Shown piece after piece: positions 12,547-17,325 of a stretch of DNA of 17,325 bases. Source of the DNA: Patescibacteria group bacterium (GTDB lineage: Bacteria; Patescibacteriota; Patescibacteriia; UBA9934; GWF2-40-263). The notes beneath the pieces are model-generated. The model saw nothing but the letters and a program-made list of their open reading frames with translations, did no database searches and was not told the origin of the DNA. A program made the translations under genes and the position numbers. Location: the NCBI GenBank assembly GCA_004298405.1, contig SCSL01000044.1, positions 1 to 17,325 on the forward strand, in the 5' to 3' direction. Each line of letters begins with the position of its first letter. Positions within the stretch are counted from its first letter, which is position 1.

Positions 12547-15396
12547 ATGAGAACATCATCTATGTCCAACAAGATTTCCGTGCGTGGAGCTCGTGTGCAC
12601 AACCTGAAGAACCTGAATGTAGATATCCCGAAGAACCAGCTGGTCGTGATCACAGGTCTTTCCGGGTCTGGTAAATCTTCTCTTGCCTTCGACACCATTT
12701 ATGCCGAGGGACAGCGTCGCTACATGGAATCGCTTTCCTCGTATGCGCGACAATTTCTCGAACTCCAGGACAAACCTGATGTGGACGAGATTCTGGGTCT
12801 TTCTCCAACGATCGCCATCGATCAAAAATCTTCGTCACACAACCCCCGTTCAACCGTGGGAACCGTGACGGAGATTTATGATTTTTTACGCGTCTTATTT
12901 GCGCGTGCGGGTCGTCCACATTGTCCGAAATGCGGAACCCCTGTGTCTGAACAGTCCGTTCCACAAATCGTTGCGCACGTTCAAAAGACTCTCGGGGAAA
13001 GCAGGATTCTTTTGTTGGCTCCTGTCGTGCAGGCTCTGAAGGGGGAACACAAACCTGCGCTCGGAGCCGCGCTCAATGCCGGATTCACGCGCGTGCGATT
13101 CGATGGCCTGACCATGGATACCCAAGAAGCGCTCACCATGCGCAAGGATAAAAAGAAGACGCATGATATCGATGTTGTCACGTTTGAGTTTGCTTCTGAT
13201 CAAACGTATTCTGCGGAACAAATCACCGCACAGGTGAAGAAGGCTCTTGAGTATGGCAATGGGTTTGTCACGCTTCTCAATGACGACAATGGGGATGAGT
13301 CGACGCTCAGCCAGAGTTACATGTGCACAACATGCAATTTGAATCTCCCAAAACCAGAGCCACGATTGTTTTCATTTAACTCGCCATTTGGCGCTTGCGC
13401 TGAATGTACGGGATTAGGAGAAAAACTTGTGCTTGAACCGGATCTCGTGATTCCAAATCGTCGACTCACGTTTGAAGAAGGAGCTGTGCGTCCCTGGACA
13501 CGCATTGCCGGGAACCAGACAAGCTACATGGACATGCTCAAGCTGGTTGCCAAGAAACATCGGATCGCTTTGGATGCTCCCGTGGGAAAAATTGCGAAGT
13601 CAAAACTTGATCTGCTGTTGATGGGAACCGGTGAGGATCAATACAGTTACAAAGGGGAGATGGTGACGTTCCCGGGGATTCTTGCTCAGCTTGAACAAAA
13701 GTATCGCGAGACAGATTCTGAATATGTCCGTTCAGAACTTGAGGGCTATATGCGCCGGATGATTTGTCCCAGCTGTCAGGGTCAGCGGCTTCAGCCCACT
13801 GTGTTGGCGATTACGATCGCGGAAAAATCGATCTCGGATGTGGTGAACATGCCCGTGGAGGACGTGAAGGTGTTTTTTGAACAGGTGGCGAAGGTGGATA
13901 AGGGAGGGCAACGATTAACAACAGAAGAGCAACTCGTCGTGGAGCGGGTGGAGAAAGAAGTGAGGGCACGCATCGATCAGTTGATGCAGGTTGGTCTTGG
14001 GTACCTCACGCTCGATCGCTCAGCGATGACGCTTTCAGGCGGGGAGAGTCAACGTGTGCGTCTTGCCACTCAGCTTGGGAGTCAGCTCTCGGGGGTCATC
14101 TATATTTTGGATGAGCCATCGATTGGACTTCACCCACGCGATAACGATCATCTGATCGAAACGATTCGAGCGCTCAAAGATTTTGGAAATTCCGTGATCG
14201 TCGTTGAGCACGACGAGGCAATGATTGAGGCTGCCGATTATGTGTTTGATGTGGGTCCAGGAGCCGGCGAATACGGCGGTCAAATTGTTGCGCAAGGCAC
14301 GCCCGCGCAGATCAAGAAGAACAAGGATTCGCTCACGGGTCAGTACCTCACGGGGAAAAAAGAGATCCCGCTCCCAAAGAAGTATCGTAAAGGGAATGGA
14401 AAGAAAATTAGTATTCAGGGGGCAACGGCGTTTAACCTCAAGAACGTTGACGTGGATATCCCGCTTGGAAAACTCGTGTGTGTGACGGGGGTGTCTGGTT
14501 CAGGGAAATCAACACTCATTCTGGATATTCTCGGGAAGGCACTCAGTCGAAGGTTTTATCGCGCGAAAGTGTATCCAGGAGACCACAAGACGATTCACGG
14601 CGTCGAGAACATCGACAAGGTTGTGGCGGTTGACCAGTCGCCGATTGGGCGTACACCGCGATCCAACCCCGCGACCTACACAGGTGTCTTCACGGCGATC
14701 CGTGATTTATTTACCGGCGTTCCAGAAGCCAAGATGCGTAAGTTTGATGCCGGCAAATTCAGTTTCAATGTGAAAGGAGGGGGACGTTGTGAGGCCTGTG
14801 GAGGAGATGGCATGCGTCGGATTGAGATGCAGTTTTTGCCGGACGTGTATGTAGAGTGTTTAGAGTGCCGCGGGACGCGTTATAATCAGGAGGCGTTGGA
14901 AATTCATTACAAGCAAAAACATATTGCCGATGTTCTCAATATGACGGTTGAGGAAGCACGTCGGTTCTTTGCCGACCAATCCGCGATTTTCGAGAAGCTC
15001 AATGTCTTGCACGAAGTGGGTCTTGGGTACCTACGTTTGGGGCAAAGCGCGACGACGCTCTCAGGAGGAGAAGCGCAACGCGTGAAACTCGCGACCGAGC
15101 TTTCTCGACGTGCAACGGGTCGCACGCTCTACATTTTAGACGAGCCAACGACAGGACTTCACTTTGAAGATATTAAGCGGTTGCTGGGTGTCTTGCATCA
15201 ACTTGTCGATAAGGGGAACACCGTGGTGATCATCGAACATAACCTCGACGTCATTAAGGGGGCAGATTGGGTGATTGATATGGGACCTGATGGGGGAATC
15301 AAGGGAGGGGAAGTGGTGACCGTAGGGACTCCCAAAGAAGTGGCGAAGATTAAAAGAAGCGTCACCGGGCAGTACCTCAAAAGTCATCTAAAGTAG
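12547..15396 (+). CDS. uvrA: Excinuclease ABC subunit A (UvrA)
   Basis: DNA-damage sensor of nucleotide excision repair. A UvrA dimer finds lesions with UvrB and hands over to UvrC. With 949 residues it is full length. The first ATPase has Walker A GLSGSGKSS (37-45), signature LSGGESQRVRLATQ (about 495) and Walker B ILDEPSIGLHPRD (about 520). The second has GVSGSGKST (about 648), LSGGEAQRVKLATEL (about 838) and ILDEPTTGLHFED (about 864). Zinc-binding Cys pairs are seen: CPKC (126-129), CTTC and CAEC in the UvrB-binding and insertion regions, CPSC, and CEAC with CLEC near 748-775. The ATG at 12562 (MSNKISVRGARVHNLKN) matches the usual family start better than ATG 12547; neither has a convincing Shine-Dalgarno. 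A 205-nt piece of another uvrA allele lies 1.8 kb upstream. Confidence 0.98.
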   Translation: MRTSSMSNKISVRGARVHNLKNLNVDIPKNQLVVITGLSGSGKSSLAFDTIYAEGQRRYMESLSSYARQFLELQDKPDVDEILGLSPTIAIDQKSSSHNPRSTVGTVTEIYDFLRVLFARAGRPHCPKCGTPVSEQSVPQIVAHVQKTLGESRILLLAPVVQALKGEHKPALGAALNAGFTRVRFDGLTMDTQEALTMRKDKKKTHDIDVVTFEFASDQTYSAEQITAQVKKALEYGNGFVTLLNDDNGDESTLSQSYMCTTCNLNLPKPEPRLFSFNSPFGACAECTGLGEKLVLEPDLVIPNRRLTFEEGAVRPWTRIAGNQTSYMDMLKLVAKKHRIALDAPVGKIAKSKLDLLLMGTGEDQYSYKGEMVTFPGILAQLEQKYRETDSEYVRSELEGYMRRMICPSCQGQRLQPTVLAITIAEKSISDVVNMPVEDVKVFFEQVAKVDKGGQRLTTEEQLVVERVEKEVRARIDQLMQVGLGYLTLDRSAMTLSGGESQRVRLATQLGSQLSGVIYILDEPSIGLHPRDNDHLIETIRALKDFGNSVIVVEHDEAMIEAADYVFDVGPGAGEYGGQIVAQGTPAQIKKNKDSLTGQYLTGKKEIPLPKKYRKGNGKKISIQGATAFNLKNVDVDIPLGKLVCVTGVSGSGKSTLILDILGKALSRRFYRAKVYPGDHKTIHGVENIDKVVAVDQSPIGRTPRSNPATYTGVFTAIRDLFTGVPEAKMRKFDAGKFSFNVKGGGRCEACGGDGMRRIEMQFLPDVYVECLECRGTRYNQEALEIHYKQKHIADVLNMTVEEARRFFADQSAIFEKLNVLHEVGLGYLRLGQSATTLSGGEAQRVKLATELSRRATGRTLYILDEPTTGLHFEDIKRLLGVLHQLVDKGNTVVIIEHNLDVIKGADWVIDMGPDGGIKGGEVVTVGTPKEVAKIKRSVTGQYLKSHLK

Positions 15397-15404
15397 GAAA
15401 AAAT

Positions 15405-15434
15405 AAGCCGTTTCAGGAGGATGAGACGGCTTTT
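15405..15434 (+). terminator. Intrinsic terminator of uvrA
   Basis: AAGCCGTTTC (15405-15414) pairs with GAGACGGCTT (15423-15432), ten pairs with one G-U, around an 8-base loop, followed by TTTTCTATT. It begins nine bases after the uvrA stop. Confidence 0.88.
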
Positions 15435-15437
15435 CTA

Positions 15438-15466
15438 TTGACAAAAGTCCTATTTTTTGGTATCTT
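15438..15466 (+). promoter_or_regulatory. Promoter of the secreted-protein gene
   Basis: Consensus -35 TTGACA (15438-15443), a 17-base spacer with a T run, and -10 TATCTT (15461-15466). It starts immediately after the uvrA terminator and predicts a leader of about 28 bases with no Shine-Dalgarno. Confidence 0.75.
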
Positions 15467-15500
15467 TTTGCGTTAAATTAGCAAAAACTATTTTTCCATT

Positions 15501-17213
15501 ATGTTAAAGAAATCACTTATTTTGGCTGTCGCGGTGGCGATTTTGGTGAGCCCGTTGCTCCCACGAGTTTTTGCTGACTCAGGGAGCTGGTCCAACACGG
15601 TCGCACGTGCGGCTTGGGATTACGATTATTACCGTGTCGAGCGTCTTGCGTTTGACGATATATCCGGTCCCTATGACTTTAACGACGCTGTCTTTGTGAC
15701 GGAGGTTGCCAAGTCTTGTGACTATGAAGCGTCTTGTGAAATGGTCGACATGACCATCTTCCAGGACGGGGAAGCCGTTGAGATTGCCGGCGTCGACCAG
15801 CGCGTTGCTTCTGCGTTTTGGCATACAGCTCAGGACAGCCGTTTCATCTACCTTGTGCCATCTGATGATGGCAAGATTTGGGGAACGGTGTATGAGTACG
15901 ACTCAACAACGGGGACGTCGATCAAATTGACCGATATCGAACAGACGCAAGATGACCTTGACTTTATGACGTTCGCCACCGATGGTGACCGTGTGTATTT
16001 CGGAACCATCCATACCGATGAAGATTCGGGTCAGGTTGAATCAGAACTTTCTGTCTACGACTACGACTCAACCTATGGTCGTGATGATTTTACCTACACA
16101 CTCACCGCGCCTTGGCAGGAGATTGCGGATGTCCAGGACGGACTCGCCCTTGTGAAGTTTCAGTTTTCCGGTGGCTTTGAACAGCTTTGGCTTATCGATC
16201 AAACAGCTCGCCGTATGGAAGCCGTTCCAGATACATGGACAGAAGATCCAGGTGATATTGTTGGGGCACACTTCGTGAGCGACGGATCGATTCGTTACTT
16301 CCGTAACTTCCGACTCTTCAGCTACAACCCACAAACGGATGCAACACCAACCGATGCCGGTGGCGCGTATCTTTCTTGGTTTGATGATGTTGGAGACGCC
16401 CTCCAAATTGTCGGTGACCGTATGGCCTACATTGATGCTGAGGATGGGTTGTATGTCAGTGACATCAACGGTGTGAGCAAGTTTGGCGTGGCGACACAGG
16501 GACAATTCAACCTCGACGAGGATGCGATTTACTTCAAGAATAGCGAAGGGGATTACGTGGGTTATCATTTCTCGACGCGTGAATGGGAGACACTCAAGTT
16601 CCTCGTGACTGACACCTATCAAGATATCCGCGTGGGAATCGATCAGAGCGGCAGTGTCTGGTATCAGAACCTCACGACCGATCATCTGTTGAACGTTGGT
16701 TACGGCCATGAACCTGTGGTGCTTTCTGATCGTGAACATGCCTACTGGATGGGGGAGGATAACAATCTCTATGAGGTGACCTTCTCGCCCCTGCTCGATT
16801 TAGCTCGTCAGGATGTAGAAGCGTTTAGCTCCTACACCTCCGACGGGATCTACCTCGTCGCTGACAACAGCATGTGGCTTATTCCAAATGAGACCGTCTA
16901 CTTCACGTGGTTTGATTCCTGGGATGATACGCTTGAAGTGAGTCAAACAACGATCGATGTGTACCTCGACACCTACGACTATAAAGGCGATCTCAAACTT
17001 GCGGCGGGTACACGCGTGAAGTCTGACGTGTCCAATAAAGTGTATGTCGTCGGAAGTGACTATAAACTCCATTGGATTGTGTCTGAAACCGTTGCCGATG
17101 AAATCTACGGTTCCGATTGGAACAAGGGGATCATCGAGGTGACAAGCACCTACCTCTGGAAGTACGCAACCGGAGACGACGTGTCTTCCACGGACGATGT
17201 GCGAGCAATCTAA
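15501..17213 (+). CDS. Secreted, acidic beta-rich protein with C-terminal Trp/Tyr module
   Basis: A 570-residue exported protein of unknown function. The signal peptide is clear (MLKKSLILAVAVAILVSPLL, then PRVFA, cleavage after Ala25). The mature part is rich in Asp, Tyr, Trp, Thr and Val, with many short strand-turn units such as DGDRVYFGTI, DGKIWGTVYEYD and DQSGSVWYQN. This suggests a beta-propeller-like fold; there is no enzyme motif I recognise. It has only two cysteines (SCDYEASC, a pair close together). The last ~100 residues (YLVADNSMWLIPNETVYFTW, LAAGTRVKSDVSNKVYVV, KLHWIVSETVADEIYGSDW) resemble a module I recall at the C-terminus of secreted CPR proteins (pattern like YYIGADGKRYVFPN and TRLVK...VYAV). 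A surface or exported role is likely. It has its own promoter, and no terminator is obvious after the stop. Confidence 0.82.
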   Translation: MLKKSLILAVAVAILVSPLLPRVFADSGSWSNTVARAAWDYDYYRVERLAFDDISGPYDFNDAVFVTEVAKSCDYEASCEMVDMTIFQDGEAVEIAGVDQRVASAFWHTAQDSRFIYLVPSDDGKIWGTVYEYDSTTGTSIKLTDIEQTQDDLDFMTFATDGDRVYFGTIHTDEDSGQVESELSVYDYDSTYGRDDFTYTLTAPWQEIADVQDGLALVKFQFSGGFEQLWLIDQTARRMEAVPDTWTEDPGDIVGAHFVSDGSIRYFRNFRLFSYNPQTDATPTDAGGAYLSWFDDVGDALQIVGDRMAYIDAEDGLYVSDINGVSKFGVATQGQFNLDEDAIYFKNSEGDYVGYHFSTREWETLKFLVTDTYQDIRVGIDQSGSVWYQNLTTDHLLNVGYGHEPVVLSDREHAYWMGEDNNLYEVTFSPLLDLARQDVEAFSSYTSDGIYLVADNSMWLIPNETVYFTWFDSWDDTLEVSQTTIDVYLDTYDYKGDLKLAAGTRVKSDVSNKVYVVGSDYKLHWIVSETVADEIYGSDWNKGIIEVTSTYLWKYATGDDVSSTDDVRAI

Positions 17214-17266
17214 TACCATCCCTCACTAATCTATACTAAAACTGTATTCCATGAGATACTATTCTC

Positions 17267-17325
17267 ATGAAAAACATAGGCAGACCCCTGTCCATGGTTG
17301 CTCACGATACGGTTGGGCAACTCAA
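17267..17325 (+). CDS. Start of an unidentified gene cut by the window edge
   Basis: ATG at 17267 opens a frame without a stop to the end of the window, beginning MKNIGRPLSMVAHDTVGQL. Nineteen codons are too few to name a family. A TACTAT just upstream (17256-17261) could be a -10, which would make the start nearly leaderless, but no -35 supports it. Confidence 0.4.
   Translation, partial: MKNIGRPLSMVAHDTVGQL

Noticed and set aside
16068..16739. 223-codon minus-strand frame inside the secreted-protein gene
   Set aside because: Antisense to a gene with a signal peptide, promoter and protein-like composition; no independent signals.

Overview
The window reads as a bacterial chromosome segment, most likely from the Candidate Phyla Radiation (Patescibacteria). 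I base this on the mix of compact housekeeping genes with membrane and secreted proteins of the styles I recall from that group. These are a VirB2/TrbC-like two-helix protein with a cysteine-rich exterior, a membrane-anchored family 5 solute-binding protein with no transporter beside it, and a secreted protein with a C-terminal Trp/Tyr module. Several genes lack a Shine-Dalgarno site or start at or near the predicted transcript 5' end. The phylum is an inference; no 16S rRNA is present.

Layout. Positions 1-1530: the end of a plus-strand gene that may be a glycosyltransferase meets a convergent polyprenyl-phosphate sugar transferase, suggesting a surface-polysaccharide locus. Positions 1550-3256 (minus): RNase P RNA with its own promoter and terminator, tryptophanyl-tRNA synthetase, and a small unknown gene overlapping it by 4 bases. 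Positions 3400-4199 (plus): a strikingly GC-rich orphan gene with a perfect Shine-Dalgarno and its own terminator, standing alone between minus-strand genes. Positions 4208-6152 (minus): RNase J with a repeat-rich, foldable leader. Positions 6327-8558 (minus): secG, a solute-binding protein and tRNA-Leu(CAG), ending in a perfect 15-bp inverted repeat. Positions 8564-10763 (plus): a DsbA-like thiol oxidoreductase with a CPYS active site, then a 472-residue VirB2-like membrane protein with 26 cysteines.

Positions 10800-12546 are the most rearranged part. A two-hairpin repeat lies next to a 205-nt broken piece of a second uvrA allele. An AAA_14/DUF4143 ATPase gene follows, flanked by imperfect copies of what looks like the uvrA promoter. 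A three-hairpin cluster then forms the leader of the intact uvrA. Positions 12547-15434 hold full-length uvrA and its terminator. Positions 15438-17213 hold a secreted beta-rich protein with a clear promoter. A further gene probably begins at 17267 and runs off the end.

Functional threads: RNA processing (RNase P RNA, RNase J, a tRNA, TrpRS), envelope biogenesis and export (SecG, DsbA-like, VirB2-like, binding protein, sugar transferase, secreted protein), and DNA repair (UvrA) beside a recombination scar carrying an ATPase gene. The best candidates for something undescribed are the uvrA-allele/ATPase mosaic, the GC-rich orphan, and the DsbA/cysteine-rich VirB2-like pair.
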